A DNA stretch of 64,000 nucleotides from Gammaproteobacteria bacterium (GCA_021323735.1 JAJPKM010000052.1:55975-119974), one strand, 5' to 3'. Shown: positions 1-9,747, numbered from the stretch's first letter. Program-made: numbers and translations. Notes: generated from the sequence alone by a model not told the origin.

Positions 1-201
1 GCTGTTATCCAAGTCGGTGATGCCGACCGGCATGCGCGAAATCGGACTGCCGCCCGAACCCGTGCCGCCGAAGAGAGAGCCGAAGAAGGCGGCGACCGCG
101 ATGGGCGTCAGCACGCTGACTACGAGCGCGCGCCGGTCGCGCACGAACAGGGCAATGTCCTTGCGCACCAACGCCCGAAATGCCGTGAATGCAGTGCTCA
201 T
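1..201 (-). CDS. ABC-2 type transporter permease, N-terminal part (runs off the left edge)
   Basis: Only the first 67 residues are in the window; the gene continues beyond position 1. The ATG at 201 overlaps the stop of the preceding ATPase gene by four bases (ATGA), so the two are translated together as an ABC exporter. The visible part has a short basic cytoplasmic start (ALVRKDIALFVRDRRAL) followed by a hydrophobic segment (VVSVLTPIAVAAFFGSLFG), the usual beginning of an ABC-2 permease whose first membrane helix is followed by a large periplasmic domain. The substrate cannot be told from the sequence. Confidence 0.8.
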   Translation of the reverse strand, partial: MSTAFTAFRALVRKDIALFVRDRRALVVSVLTPIAVAAFFGSLFGGTGSGGSPISRMPVGITDLDNS

Positions 202-1136
202 GCGTCGCGCAACGTGCGTCCCGTCAAGGCCAGGAAGACATCCTCGAGATTGGCGCGCCGGCTCGTCAGTTCCTGGCAGCTGAAGCCCCGCGCCGCGAGC
301 CGTTCGAGCACGCGCGGTGCGGCGGTCCCCAGATCCGCCGCGGATACCGACAATTGAGTGCCGGCAAGATCGACCTGGATAACGCCCGGCAGGCCGGTGA
401 TCTCGGTCAGCGCGGCACGATCCGGCGGCAGGTCATATCTCAACGTCAGCTTGTTCGCGACCGGCGCGCTTGCCAACAGGCCCGAAAGCGAATCGTCAGC
501 AAGAACCTTTCCGTGATCGATAATCACCACACGATCGCACAGCCGCTCCACTTCCTCCATGTAGTGCGTCGTGTAGATCAATGTCCGGCCTTCGCCCGCA
601 AGTACTTCGATGGTTTCAAAAATGGCATTGCGGCTTTGCGGATCGACGCCCACCGTGGGTTCATCGAGCAGCAGAATATGCGGTTCGTGCAGTAGCGCAC
701 AGGCAATATTCAGGCGCCGGCGCATGCCGCCGCTGAACTCTTTCGGAGCATCTCCGGCCCGGTCCGACAGACTGGTCAATTCCAGCACCGCCGCAATCCG
801 GGCCGCGAGCTTGTGGCCGGAAAGACCATACAGCCCGCCAAAGAATTCCAGATTCATACGCGCCGGAAGGTCCTCGAGAAGGGTAATTTCCTGGGTGACC
901 AATCCGATGCACTGCTTGCCCGGGTCGGCGCCGGTTCCGAGGGGCCTTCCGTCGATCTGCACAGCACCCATGTCCGGTTTCGTGAGGCCGGACAGCATGC
1001 TGATGATGGTCGACTTGCCGGCGCCATTGGGACCCAGCAGCCCCAACACTTCGCCCGGCGTCGCGGCAAATGACACCCCGGCGACCGCGGTGATCGCGCC
1101 GAATTTCTTGTGGAGCCGGTCAGCGACCAGTTGCAT
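198..1136 (-). CDS. ABC transporter ATP-binding protein (DrrA/CcmA-like exporter ATPase)
   Basis: This 312-residue protein is the nucleotide-binding subunit of the ABC-2 exporter encoded with the next gene. It shows Walker A GPNGAGKST at about residues 35-43, the signature FSGGMRRRLNIA at about 138, Walker B ILLLDEPTVGVD directly after it, and the switch histidine in YTTHYMEEVERL. The C-terminal 80 residues form the accessory domain typical of drug- or lipid-exporting ABC-2 ATPases. It overlaps the permease by four bases and lies 32 bases downstream of ybiT. The family exports drugs, antibiotics or polysaccharides; which one applies here is not visible. Confidence 0.9.
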   Translation of the reverse strand: MQLVADRLHKKFGAITAVAGVSFAATPGEVLGLLGPNGAGKSTIISMLSGLTKPDMGAVQIDGRPLGTGADPGKQCIGLVTQEITLLEDLPARMNLEFFGGLYGLSGHKLAARIAAVLELTSLSDRAGDAPKEFSGGMRRRLNIACALLHEPHILLLDEPTVGVDPQSRNAIFETIEVLAGEGRTLIYTTHYMEEVERLCDRVVIIDHGKVLADDSLSGLLASAPVANKLTLRYDLPPDRAALTEITGLPGVIQVDLAGTQLSVSAADLGTAAPRVLERLAARGFSCQELTSRRANLEDVFLALTGRTLRDA

Positions 1137-1168
1137 CCGACGATACTGCCAGCAGATGCGCTCGGGCG

Positions 1169-2770
1169 CTACGCCTCCAACCCCTGCGCCTTCAAATACT
1201 CATCGTAGGTGCCCCTGAAATCGACCATCTTCCCCTCGGGGCGCAGTTCGATGATACGCGTGGCGAGGCCACCGACGAACTCACGGTCGTGCGACACGAA
1301 GATGAGCGTACCGGCATAGTGTTCGAGGCCGATTTGCAGAGACTCGATGGTTTCCATGTCCATATGGTTGGTGGGCTCGTCCATGAGGAGCACATTGGGT
1401 TTGGTCAAAATGAGCTTGCCGTAGATCATGCGGCCTTTCTCGCCGCCGGACAGCACGTGCACCGACTTTTTGGTCTCTTCGCCCGAGAACAATAGACGCC
1501 CCAAGGTGGCGCGCACGATCTGATCGTCGTCCGCCTTGCCCGTGTATTGGGACATCCAGGCGAACAAGTCGATTTTGTCCGCGAATTCCGCCTGAGGATC
1601 CTGCGGCATATAACCCGGTTGGGCATTCTCGACCCACGCGATGCGGCCGTTGGGACGCAATTCGCCCGCGAGACAGCGCATCAGGGTGGTCTTGCCGACC
1701 CCGTTTGGCCCGATGATGGCGATGCGCTCGCCGGCTTCGACGTTGAAGGTCAGGTCGTTGAGCACTTTCTCATCGGAACCCGGATAGCTGAAGCTCAAAT
1801 GTTCCACCGTTACCGCGGAGCGGTACAGCTTCTTGCCTTGCTCGAACCGGATGTAGGGATTTTGCCGCGACGAGGGTCGGATCTCCTCGATCTTGATCTT
1901 TTCGAGCTGCTTCTTGCGGGACGTGGCCTGGCGCGCTTTCGAGGCGTTCGCCGAAAAGCGCCGCACGAACTCCTGCAGGTCCGATATGCGGTCCTTGGCC
2001 TTGGCGTTGGCGGCCTCCACACGGGCGCGCGCCTGAACCGAGGCCAGCATGAAATCGTCGTAGTTTCCCGGATAGATCTTGAGTTGCTGGAAATCCAAGT
2101 CGGCGATGTGCGTGCACACCTGGTTCAAGAAATGCCGATCATGGCTGATGATGACCATGGTGGCGTTATAGTTGTTGAGCGCACCCTCGAGCCAACGGAT
2201 CGAATTGATGTCCAGGTTGTTGGTCGGCTCATCCAGCAGCAATACATCGGGGCTGGAGAACAACGCCTGCGCCAGCAGCACGCGCAGCTTCAACCCCGGC
2301 GGCACCTCGCGCATGGGCCCGTTGTGCCGCGATTCGTGGATGCCGGCATCGGTGAGAATGCTGGCGGCCCGAGCTTCCGCGTCGTAACCACCATACTCGG
2401 CGAACACACCCTCAAGTTCCGCCGCCTTCATGTAATCCTGGTCGGTCGCCTTGGGATCGGCATAGATGCGGTCACGTTCCTGCATTGCCGCCCACAGTTC
2501 CGTGTGGCCACGCATCACCACATCGAGAACGCGGTCATCCTCGTAGCCGAATTGATTCTGATTCAGCTTGCCGAGCCGCATGCCCATCTGCAGCATCACA
2601 TCGCCGGCGCTTGCCTCGAGATCCCCGCCCAGAACCTTCATGAGCGTGGATTTGCCCGACCCGTTGGCCCCGATCAGCCCATAGCGATTGCCGTCGGAGA
2701 ATTTGACCGTCACCTGCTCGAAGAGCGGCTTGGCGCCGAATTGCACGGCGACGTTGGATGTAGAAAGCAT
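1169..2770 (-). CDS. ybiT: ABC-F family ATPase YbiT
   Basis: A soluble 533-residue protein with two ABC domains and no membrane segments, the ABC-F layout. The first Walker A is GANGSGKS near residue 36 and the second GPNGVGKT near residue 355. Signature motifs are PGLKLRVLLAQAL and LSGGEKGRMIYGKL, and the Walker B motifs VLLLDEPTNNLD and VLLMDEPTNHMD. The interdomain linker contains FVRRFSANASKARQATSR followed by SSRQNPYIRFEQ, which I recognise from E. coli YbiT (530 aa). ABC-F proteins act on ribosomes, near the E site. It starts at ATG 2770 and is followed by a 255-base intergenic region. Confidence 0.93.
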   Translation of the reverse strand: MLSTSNVAVQFGAKPLFEQVTVKFSDGNRYGLIGANGSGKSTLMKVLGGDLEASAGDVMLQMGMRLGKLNQNQFGYEDDRVLDVVMRGHTELWAAMQERDRIYADPKATDQDYMKAAELEGVFAEYGGYDAEARAASILTDAGIHESRHNGPMREVPPGLKLRVLLAQALFSSPDVLLLDEPTNNLDINSIRWLEGALNNYNATMVIISHDRHFLNQVCTHIADLDFQQLKIYPGNYDDFMLASVQARARVEAANAKAKDRISDLQEFVRRFSANASKARQATSRKKQLEKIKIEEIRPSSRQNPYIRFEQGKKLYRSAVTVEHLSFSYPGSDEKVLNDLTFNVEAGERIAIIGPNGVGKTTLMRCLAGELRPNGRIAWVENAQPGYMPQDPQAEFADKIDLFAWMSQYTGKADDDQIVRATLGRLLFSGEETKKSVHVLSGGEKGRMIYGKLILTKPNVLLMDEPTNHMDMETIESLQIGLEHYAGTLIFVSHDREFVGGLATRIIELRPEGKMVDFRGTYDEYLKAQGLEA

Positions 2771-3025
2771 ATATCCCGATCACACTGAAGAATGCGGCCG
2801 CATGGCCGTTTGCATAAAAAATCCGTCAAATGGAATGCCGTCGCTGCGTGGCGGGACGCGAGGCGTCGCAAAGCGTCCGGTCCGGCAGATACAGTTTAGC
2901 CGAGCTGGAGGTAAAAGATGGCGTTTTCGGTGTTTTGAGCGTGCCGGCGGTGCAATCGGGAGCGCGGGTCACCCTTCGAACGGTCTGGATTCACCCACTC
3001 GCCGCGGGGCGTGCGGATTGGCGAG

Positions 3026-3415
3026 TCAAAGCCGCGGCGAGTCCGCGGACAGCCGCCAGGGCGGAAATCGGCGCGTGCTCCCGGCGTGATAGAGACAAAG
3101 GATATTGCCGTCCGGATCCTGCAGGTATGCCTCCCGCCAAAGCCAAATTTGGTCCTTGGGCGCCTGATTGAATTCTATCCCCAAGCCGCGCAATCGTTGA
3201 TAGGTGGCATCCAGGTCGTCACATTCGAAGTAAACGACGGTTTGCGAGGGAGTCACCGAGTCGACTGCATGCAACGAGAACGTCGCGCCGTCTTGGCATT
3301 CGAATCTTGCATAACGCGGCGGCGCGCTGACGATCTGGGTGAATCCCAGTCTGCGATAGAACAGTGCGGACCGCTCGACGTCGGTCGCCGGCAATGTCAC
3401 TTGATTGAGATTCAT
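3026..3415 (-). CDS. VOC family protein (glyoxalase/bleomycin-resistance fold)
   Basis: A 129-residue single-domain VOC protein. The start is the ATG at 3415, preceded by a GGGGAAA ribosome site; the reading frame is open further upstream but that part lies over the neighbouring protease gene and looks non-coding. Family features are the LNQVTLPATDVERSALFYRR opening, the central GLGIEFNQ turn and the closing strand AYLQDPDGNILCLYH, where the H/E metal ligands normally sit. VOC proteins are metal-dependent lyases, dioxygenases or antibiotic-binding proteins. The substrate is unknown here and the neighbours do not suggest one. Confidence 0.85.
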   Translation of the reverse strand: MNLNQVTLPATDVERSALFYRRLGFTQIVSAPPRYARFECQDGATFSLHAVDSVTPSQTVVYFECDDLDATYQRLRGLGIEFNQAPKDQIWLWREAYLQDPDGNILCLYHAGSTRRFPPWRLSADSPRL

Positions 3416-3504
3416 CGTGTTTCCCCGTGCGTGCCTCAAGACAGCGATTATCACGCTTCCTATCGCAGAAAGCCCACCAAGTCCCGTCAGAGACCCCAAG
3501 AACG

Positions 3505-4260
3505 TCAGGCCGACATCAGGCTGCTGATGCAGGCGATGCCGTTCAGAGTGGCGTGCATAGCGAAGGAAGGCAGTAGTGTTCGATAGCGTATAGCTAGCGC
3601 CGAGGTCCCAAGCCCTACGAGAAATCGCTGAATGAAGAGTACCCAGCCGACATGGCCGTATATGAAACCGTTGTCGTGCAGCAAGGCGAATAGCAGGCTC
3701 AATAGGAGCGACGCCGCCCACACATTCATCTTCTGCTTGAGCCAATCGAGCAGCAGGCCCCGAAATAGGAGCTCTTCGGCAAGCGGACCCACGACGATGA
3801 ACAGCGCGAATGCGGCCGGCAAATCTGAGATGGCATGCGGCAACAATGGCGAGGGCGGAATTTCACCCGGATGAGAATCAAACATTTCCAGCACTGCGGC
3901 TAGCGCAGCAGTCAAGGGAAGCAGACCTACAGCCAGAGCGGCACCGCCCAGCAGCGGCTTTAAGTTGATTGGCGCAAACTTGGTGCTCAGATTCTCCCAG
4001 CTGTGATTGGAAGCGACCCATCGATAGCTCACGATCCACGATAGATACAGCACGGCAGTGGCCGCGACCGCGGCAGGAAGCTTGATCTTGGCAATCGCAA
4101 GGATGGGCGCGCATACGATAAGGACCAAGATTGTGCTGGGGATCGGGACGCCTACCGCGAGTGCAACGTCGCGGAGGCGGATTTCAGGCCCACTGTTTGT
4201 TTCATGGGCGGAGCGCCAGCCAAAAGCGCGTTGGAAACGAAGGCGGTAGCGGCGCTGCAT
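3505..4260 (-). CDS. CPBP family intramembrane metalloprotease
   Basis: A 251-residue membrane protein with about six hydrophobic segments. The CPBP (Abi, Rce1-like) signature is clear: the EELLFRGLLLDWL motif with the catalytic glutamate pair and arginine near residue 163, the FALLHDNGF motif with its histidine near 190, and a C-terminal SFAMHATLNG motif. Such proteins cleave prenylated or membrane substrates, or serve in bacteriocin immunity; none is indicated here. It lies 89 bases upstream of the VOC gene on the same strand and may be co-transcribed with it. Confidence 0.88.
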   Translation of the reverse strand: MQRRYRLRFQRAFGWRSAHETNSGPEIRLRDVALAVGVPIPSTILVLIVCAPILAIAKIKLPAAVAATAVLYLSWIVSYRWVASNHSWENLSTKFAPINLKPLLGGAALAVGLLPLTAALAAVLEMFDSHPGEIPPSPLLPHAISDLPAAFALFIVVGPLAEELLFRGLLLDWLKQKMNVWAASLLLSLLFALLHDNGFIYGHVGWVLFIQRFLVGLGTSALAIRYRTLLPSFAMHATLNGIACISSLMSA

Positions 4261-4365
4261 CAGGGCATCGAACTCATGATGGACTGTCCTGCGGGTTCAC
4301 CTGACGCCGGGTTAAGATAGCTCCGACATGTCGCATTACATCGGGGATGCCCCCAGGAGTGGCGT

Positions 4366-4680
4366 TTGAAGACCTTTATCATTCTAGCGTTGGCGATGCT
4401 GTCCGGATGCAGCTGGTTCCATTTCAAAGGTCCGCCCGCACCACCATCCCCGGTATTCATCGTGACCGGTGCTCCGGCGGGATCGGTGATATTCATCGAC
4501 GATGCGCAGACAGGGCCGGCCGCGCAGTTCAATGACAAGCCGCAGGCGGTGAGTTCGGCCGAAGGTATGCACAAGGTCGAAGTGCGCTTTGGCGATACCA
4601 TCGTCTACCGCGAAAACGTCTACATCAAGGCAGGCGAGAGGCGCGTCATCACCGTCCTGTCGGGGTCAAATCGCGAATAG
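4366..4680 (+). CDS. Small lipoprotein with PEGA-like domain
   Basis: A 104-residue predicted lipoprotein. It starts at TTG 4366, with AGGAG at 4354-4358 as ribosome site. The signal peptide MKTFIILALAMLSGC ends in a good lipobox (LSGC), giving lipidation at Cys15. The remainder is one beta-rich unit with features of PEGA-type domains: a GAPAGSVIFIDD turn, a GMHKVEVRFGD strand and a KAGERRVITV ending. Such domains are found in cell-surface and S-layer-associated proteins. It is isolated, pointing toward the convergent acs gene. Confidence 0.65.
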   Translation: MKTFIILALAMLSGCSWFHFKGPPAPPSPVFIVTGAPAGSVIFIDDAQTGPAAQFNDKPQAVSSAEGMHKVEVRFGDTIVYRENVYIKAGERRVITVLSGSNRE

Positions 4681-4695
4681 CCGCGGTTCCTATTT

Positions 4696-6927
4696 CTAAC
4701 GCCGTGCCTTGCGAGACTTCGACGCTCTGCGTTTCACCGACACCTTGCGTTTCACCGACACCTTGCGTTTCACCGACACCTTGCGTTTCACCGAAGCCTT
4801 GCGCTTCACAGCGGCCTTGCGCTTCGCGGGGGTTTTGCTCTTGGCGGCCTGCGTCGACTTGCGGGCATTCCTCAAGGTCTTGGGTTTCTTCCCTGCCTGT
4901 TTCTTGGCACTCTTCTGCGGCACGGCAGGCTGCTTCGCGGCTGACGGTTTCGCAGCTGTGGCGGGGACGGCGCCACGCAACTGCTCGAGGATGGCCGGAT
5001 TCTCCAGTGTCGACATATCCTGGGTGATCTCCTCGCCGCGTGCCACGGCGCGCAGCAGCCGGCGCATGATTTTGCCGGAGCGGGTTTTCGGCAGATTGTC
5101 GGTCAGTCGAATCTCGTCCGGCTTGGCGATCGGACTCAGCTGATCGGCGACCCAGGCCCGCAGTTCCTCGGTCAAAGCAATCGCGGCGGCGCCCTGTGGC
5201 CTCGGCACATTGAGTACCACATAGGCAAATGCCGACTCACCCTTGATCTCATGCGGCTTGGCGACCACGGCGGCCTCGGCAACCTTCGGATGCGCGACCA
5301 AGGCGGACTCGATTTCCATGGTGCCCAGTCGATGACCGGCAATGTTCAACACATCGTCAATGCGCCCCATGATCCAGTAATAGCCGTCCGCATCCCGCCG
5401 CGCCGAATCCCCCGCCACGTAGTAGTGATTGTTGAATTTTTCCCAGTAGGTCTTGATGTAGCGCTCGTTGTCGCCCCAGATGGTGCGCAGCATCGAGGGC
5501 CATGGCCGCTTGATGACGAGATAGCCGCCGGCGTTCGGCTTCTTGACCGGTCGCCCTTCCTCATCGACGATGTCCGCGAATATTCCGGGAAAGGGTTGGG
5601 TGCAAGAGCCGGGCTTGGTGGCCGTCACGCCGGGAACCGGCGCCATCATGGCCGCGCCGGTCTCGGTCTGCCACCAGGTATCCACGATGGGGCAGCGCTC
5701 ACCGCCGATGATGCGGTGATACCACATCCACGCTTCGGGGTTGATGGGTTCGCCGACGGTACCCAGCACCCGCAGCTTGCGTAAATCGCTCTTGGCCGGC
5801 AGCGCATCGCCCAGCTTCATGAGCGCGCGAATCGCCGTGGGCGCGGTATAGAAAATACTGATGCCGTGGGCCTGGCACATTCTCCAAAACCGCCCACCGT
5901 CGGGAAACGTCGGCGCGCCTTCATATAGGAACAGAGTGGCTCCCGCCGCCAGCGGCCCGTAGACCACGTAGGTGTGCCCGGTAATCCAGCCGACATCGGC
6001 CGTGCACCAATACACATCGCTGTCCTTGAGATCGAACGCCCATTTCGTGGTCAGCTTCGCATTGAGCAGGTAGCCGGCGCTCGAGTGTTGAATGCCCTTC
6101 GGCTTGCCCGTGGAGCCGGAGGTATAAAGGAGGAACAATGGGTGCTCCGCGTCGATCCACTCGGGTTCGCAGACGACTCGCTGTCCCGCGATCGCGTCGT
6201 GCCACCACAGGTCGCGGTCCGGCCGCATGCCGCACGCGGTACCGGTGCGCCGGTAGACGATGACTTTTTCAACTGATTCGCAGCCTTCGGCCAACGCCTT
6301 GTCGACGGCTGCCTTGAGTTCGACATGTTGACCGCCGCGCCACCCGGCATCGGCAGTAATCACAAGCTTGGCACCCGCATCTTCGATCCGATCTTTGACG
6401 GCGTTGGCGGAAAAGCCGCCGAACACCACCGAATGCACGGCACCGATGCGTGCGCAGGCCAGCATGGCCACCACCGCCTCGGGAATCAACGGCATGTAGA
6501 TGATGACGCGATCGCCTTGGGCGATGCCTTGGGCCTTGAGGGCATTGGCGAAGCGGCACACCTCTTGATGCAGCTGCGCGTAGGTCAGTTTGCGAATATC
6601 CCCGGGCTCACCCTCGAAAATGATGGCCACTTTGTCCGCGCGCGCCGCCAAGTGCACATCCAGGCAGTTGTGCGATACGTTCAGCCGGCCGTCGGTGAAC
6701 CAGCGGTAATTCGGTGCGCGCGAGTCATCGAGAGGAATCGTGAAGGGCCGGTACCACTCGATCTCGGCTGCGGCCAGATCCGCCCAGAACCCGACATAGT
6801 CATCGGCGGCCCTGGCATGCATCCGCGTAAGTTCCGCGGCCTTGAGCGTGGCCTGCTTGGCGAACGCCGCGGACGGCGGAAACACGCGGTCCTCTTGCAG
6901 GACGGATTGAATATTCTTCTGCGCCAT
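4696..6927 (-). CDS. acs: Acetyl-CoA synthetase with extra basic C-terminal tail
   Basis: Acs activates acetate to acetyl-CoA via acetyl-AMP. The start is ATG 6927, preceded by GGGGAAG; an upstream TTG at 6945 is in frame but overlaps the previous gene. The core of about 651 residues matches the usual length and contains the adenylate-forming motif [18 protein letters not shown], and the [11 protein letters not shown] motif with the lysine regulated by acetylation in known Acs enzymes. The oddity is an additional tail of about 92 residues, rich in K, R, A and S, ending in four VKRKVS-like hexapeptide repeats. Such tails occur on DNA-binding proteins (H1-like, TopA) and are not part of the standard enzyme. 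Confidence 0.95.
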   Translation of the reverse strand: MAQKNIQSVLQEDRVFPPSAAFAKQATLKAAELTRMHARAADDYVGFWADLAAAEIEWYRPFTIPLDDSRAPNYRWFTDGRLNVSHNCLDVHLAARADKVAIIFEGEPGDIRKLTYAQLHQEVCRFANALKAQGIAQGDRVIIYMPLIPEAVVAMLACARIGAVHSVVFGGFSANAVKDRIEDAGAKLVITADAGWRGGQHVELKAAVDKALAEGCESVEKVIVYRRTGTACGMRPDRDLWWHDAIAGQRVVCEPEWIDAEHPLFLLYTSGSTGKPKGIQHSSAGYLLNAKLTTKWAFDLKDSDVYWCTADVGWITGHTYVVYGPLAAGATLFLYEGAPTFPDGGRFWRMCQAHGISIFYTAPTAIRALMKLGDALPAKSDLRKLRVLGTVGEPINPEAWMWYHRIIGGERCPIVDTWWQTETGAAMMAPVPGVTATKPGSCTQPFPGIFADIVDEEGRPVKKPNAGGYLVIKRPWPSMLRTIWGDNERYIKTYWEKFNNHYYVAGDSARRDADGYYWIMGRIDDVLNIAGHRLGTMEIESALVAHPKVAEAAVVAKPHEIKGESAFAYVVLNVPRPQGAAAIALTEELRAWVADQLSPIAKPDEIRLTDNLPKTRSGKIMRRLLRAVARGEEITQDMSTLENPAILEQLRGAVPATAAKPSAAKQPAVPQKSAKKQAGKKPKTLRNARKSTQAAKSKTPAKRKAAVKRKASVKRKVSVKRKVSVKRKVSVKRRASKSRKARR
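4729..4800 (-). repeat. 18-bp tandem repeat encoding the basic tail of Acs
   Basis: Four tandem 18-base units lie inside the 3' end of acs. Units at 4729, 4747 and 4765 are identical and the fourth, at 4783, differs at two positions; a more degenerate fifth follows at 4801. On the coding strand each unit gives the hexapeptide VKRKVS, so the array lengthens a lysine/arginine-rich protein tail. Slippage could vary its length between strains. Confidence 0.9.
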
Positions 6928-6941
6928 GGTCTTCCCCCGTC

Positions 6942-7871
6942 TCAAGCGGCCGCTGCGATGCGCCGCACCTGCTGCCTCAGGATATTTCCAAATCCATGGG
7001 TGTCGAAAAATGCATCGAGCCCGCTGCGATCCTGCGGCCGGGGCTTCAAATCATCCACTGTGGCGTCGATCGGCATATCGCAAACTATCCCGGTGAGGCG
7101 CCGGGCGAGATACGCGGCATCCTTGTGAGCCAGCAGTTTAGCAGCCACCGCGGCGGCACCGCGCAGCTTCAATGACGGAATCCGGTGAAGATTTGCGTAC
7201 AGATCATCCAGGGAAGCGAATACCGCGAACAGTTCCGCGGCCGTCTTCTTGCCGACTCCCGGAACGCCCGGAATGTTGTCCACGCTGTCGCCCGTCAGCG
7301 CCAGGAAATCCGCGATGAGTTCGGGAATCACGCCGAAGCGCGGACCGATGTCATGATAGTGATAGCGGTTGTTGCCGCTGTAGTCCCAGAACACGTCGCC
7401 GTCGCGGATCAGCTGCGACAGATCCTTGTCGCGGGTCACCAGCACGTTGCGCAAACCCGCGGCACGCGAGCGCGAGGCCAAGGTTCCGATGATGTCGTCG
7501 GCTTCGTATTCGGCGCTCGCAAACTCAGCCACGCCCATATGGCGACAAAACTCGCGGCATAGGGTGAATTGGCGCTCCAAATCGGCGGGGGGCGCTTCGC
7601 GATTGGCCTTGTAAGCAGGATAAATACCGTTGCGGAACGAGGTCACGCTGCGCAGGCTGATGTCGAAGGCGACCCCGATGCGCTCCGGCCGTACCTGCTC
7701 GAGAAGGTCCGATAGAAAGCGCGCAAACCCGTACAAGGCATGCGTGGCGTTACCCTCTGCGTCGACCATGTCCGAAGGCATCGAATGGTATGCCCGGAAG
7801 ATGAAATAGCTGGCGTCGATGTAATACACCGCGCCGGACCGCGCAACGGGGACCCCGCCGATTGCGCTCAC
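6942..7871 (-). CDS. 5'-3' exonuclease / flap endonuclease-like protein
   Basis: A 309-residue stand-alone 5' nuclease related to the N-terminal domain of DNA polymerase I and to Xni. It starts at GTG 7871, overlapping the TGA of the HNH gene (GTGA). The frame is open far upstream, but that segment is antisense-like sequence over the HNH gene. Metal-binding features are [14 protein letters not shown] at the start, [12 protein letters not shown] in the middle, TRDKDLSQL, and the helix-hairpin-helix region [19 protein letters not shown] with GKKTAAEL. It removes flaps or RNA primers, or processes DNA ends. It lies 14 bases upstream of acs, with which it shares no obvious function. Confidence 0.88.
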   Translation of the reverse strand: MSAIGGVPVARSGAVYYIDASYFIFRAYHSMPSDMVDAEGNATHALYGFARFLSDLLEQVRPERIGVAFDISLRSVTSFRNGIYPAYKANREAPPADLERQFTLCREFCRHMGVAEFASAEYEADDIIGTLASRSRAAGLRNVLVTRDKDLSQLIRDGDVFWDYSGNNRYHYHDIGPRFGVIPELIADFLALTGDSVDNIPGVPGVGKKTAAELFAVFASLDDLYANLHRIPSLKLRGAAAVAAKLLAHKDAAYLARRLTGIVCDMPIDATVDDLKPRPQDRSGLDAFFDTHGFGNILRQQVRRIAAAA

Positions 7872-8542
7872 ATCGGCCAGCGTTGCATGCGCTCGTGCAG
7901 CGGACTGGAGCGGGGGAAATGCGCGACCAGATATTCCATCTGGTCCGCGAGCACGCGCCGGCCCTTCAAGAAGATGTATTCGGCGTAGGTCGGTGTGAAC
8001 GGCACCGCCAGCAGCTGCATACCCGCCTGCTCGGGGGTTCGCGACGCCTTGGCATTGTTGCAGCGTCGGCACGCGGAGACCACGTTGCTCCAGGTATCCT
8101 TCCCACCGCGGCTGAACGGCGTCACATGGTCGCGCGACAGCAGGCTGTAGGCGAAGCGCGCCCCGCAGTACAGGCACAGATAGGCATCGCGGCGAAACAG
8201 CGTCTGGTTGTTGAGCGGCGGGGTATAGGCCGCGCCGCGCAAGTTGCCGGGATTGCCGGTCACGCCGAGCGTCGCAATGATGGAATTCACATCGACGATG
8301 GTCCGCTGGCCGGTTTTCGCGCAAGTCCCGCCGTAGAGCCGGTAAAGCAGCGTTCCGCAGGTATAGGCCACCTGCTCGGTGTGATACAGCCGGGCAGCCT
8401 CGCGATAGTCCACCCACTCCAGCGGCATACCGGACACGTCGGTGCGCAGTATTTGCTGAGACAACGGGTGGGCGTGCGAGACCACCGTAAGGTCGTCCCG
8501 CCAATCCAGCAATTGAAACCTGTCGTTGGTGCTCACGGCCAT
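7868..8542 (-). CDS. HNH endonuclease family protein
   Basis: A 224-residue protein starting at ATG 8542; the frame continues upstream only as a shadow of pntAA. The C-terminal half holds a zinc-stabilised HNH motif: CLYCG, then SRDHVTPFSRGG with the catalytic histidine, then NVVSACRRCNNAKASRTP with the second CxxC pair. The N-terminal 100 residues are not recognised. It is translationally coupled (GTGA overlap) to the 5'-3' exonuclease, which hints at a joint role in DNA processing; that is inference. HNH proteins of this length without a companion restriction or phage module are common in these bacteria. Confidence 0.85.
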   Translation of the reverse strand: MAVSTNDRFQLLDWRDDLTVVSHAHPLSQQILRTDVSGMPLEWVDYREAARLYHTEQVAYTCGTLLYRLYGGTCAKTGQRTIVDVNSIIATLGVTGNPGNLRGAAYTPPLNNQTLFRRDAYLCLYCGARFAYSLLSRDHVTPFSRGGKDTWSNVVSACRRCNNAKASRTPEQAGMQLLAVPFTPTYAEYIFLKGRRVLADQMEYLVAHFPRSSPLHERMQRWPM

Positions 8543-8549
8543 AACACAC

Positions 8550-8577
8550 TTAAGATAGTCGACTCTTATGCCATAAT
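8550..8577 (+). promoter_or_regulatory. Possible sigma-70 promoter for the pnt operon
   Basis: TTAAGA at 8550-8555 and CATAAT at 8572-8577 are separated by 16 bases, about 40 bases upstream of the pntAA start, in the intergenic region shared with the divergent HNH gene. The match is moderate (4/6 and 5/6). Confidence 0.35.
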
Positions 8578-8616
8578 TCAACGCTTCGCGTAACTTAAGG
8601 CTTGGGAGAGTTCTGC

Positions 8617-9747
8617 ATGCCCGTCGTCGTCGGTGTCCTCTCGGAGGCCGCTGCCAGAGAAAGCCGTGTTGCGCTGGTTCCCGAAATAGCCGCCAAATTG
8701 AAGTCCCTCGGTGTTCGCGTACTGATGGAGCGCGGCGCCGGGGCTTCGGCTCACTTCCCGGACGCCCTGTACACCGATGTCGAATTCGGCGACGCCGCCG
8801 CGATTCTCGGCGCCGCGGATATCCTATTGAAGGTCCAGCCGCCCACTTCGGCGGAAATCGCCGCACTGAAGAGAGGCGCGGTAGTCATCGGATTCATGCA
8901 GGCCTATGCGCGCCCCGAGGGGGTCCGGGCGCTCAAGGAGCGCGGCATCACCAGCTTTGCCATGGAATTGGTACCGCGCATTTCGCGCGCCCAATCCATG
9001 GACGCGCTGTCCTCGCAGGCCTCCGTGGCCGGCTACAAGGCGGCGCTGATCGCGGCGAATACGCTGGAACGATTTCTACCCATGCTCACCACGGCCGCGG
9101 GCACCATCCGGCCTGCCGCGGTGCTGGTGATCGGCGCCGGTGTCGCCGGGCTTCAGGCCATCGCGACAGCCAAACGCTTAGGCGCGGTGGTCGAAGCCTA
9201 TGATGTGCGCAGCGCCACCAAGGATCAGATCAAGTCTCTGGGCGCGAAATTCATCGAGACCGGCGTATCCGCCGAAGGCGCCGGCGGCTATGCCCGCGAA
9301 CTGACTCCCGAGGAGAAGGCGAGGCAACAAGAGGTATTGGATGCGCGCATCGCCGCCAGCGACGCCGTGATCAGCACCGCCTCGGTTCCCGGACGGGCGG
9401 CGCCGCGCATCATTCTCAAGGCCGCGGTGGAACGCATGAAGGCCGGTTCCGTCATCGTCGACATCGCGGCCGAGCAAGGCGGCAACTGTGAACTGACCCA
9501 GGCCGGTGAAACCGTGCTTCACGGCAGCGTGAAAATCGTCGGGCCGCTGAACCTGCCCGCCTCCCTGCCGTACCACGCCAGCGAGATGTATTCGCGCAAC
9601 TTGTTCAATTTTCTGAAGCCGGCGCTGCCGAAAGGCGAACTCGCCATCGATTGGAACGACGAAGTATTTGCCGGTGCGGTACTCACCCACGACGGGCAGA
9701 TCAAGCACGAGGCGACCCGGGCCGCCATCGAGGGGGCAAGGACATGA
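8617..9747 (+). CDS. pntAA: NAD(P) transhydrogenase subunit alpha part 1
   Basis: This is the soluble NAD(H)-binding domain I of proton-translocating transhydrogenase, 376 residues. The start is ATG 8617 with GGGAGAG at 8604-8610. The alanine dehydrogenase/PNT fold shows the opening VGVLSEAAARESRVALVP, the RAQSMDALSSQASVAGY loop, the dinucleotide-binding VLVIGAGVAGLQAIATAKRLG, and the AEQGGNCELT segment. In this three-gene form the alpha subunit is split into a soluble part (this gene) and a short membrane part (next gene, ATGA overlap). The complex uses proton motive force to make NADPH from NADH. Confidence 0.95.
   Translation: MPVVVGVLSEAAARESRVALVPEIAAKLKSLGVRVLMERGAGASAHFPDALYTDVEFGDAAAILGAADILLKVQPPTSAEIAALKRGAVVIGFMQAYARPEGVRALKERGITSFAMELVPRISRAQSMDALSSQASVAGYKAALIAANTLERFLPMLTTAAGTIRPAAVLVIGAGVAGLQAIATAKRLGAVVEAYDVRSATKDQIKSLGAKFIETGVSAEGAGGYARELTPEEKARQQEVLDARIAASDAVISTASVPGRAAPRIILKAAVERMKAGSVIVDIAAEQGGNCELTQAGETVLHGSVKIVGPLNLPASLPYHASEMYSRNLFNFLKPALPKGELAIDWNDEVFAGAVLTHDGQIKHEATRAAIEGART

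Noticed and set aside
2771..3025. Possible small gene between ybiT and the VOC gene (plus-strand frame 2830-3171)
   Set aside because: The frame overlaps the VOC gene antisense, has no ribosome site at its start and no recognisable product.
7872..8549. N-terminal extension of the 5'-3' exonuclease to a 535-residue protein
   Set aside because: The first 226 residues overlap the HNH gene in another frame and look like random Arg/Ala/Pro sequence; GTG 7871 at the HNH stop gives the normal family length.
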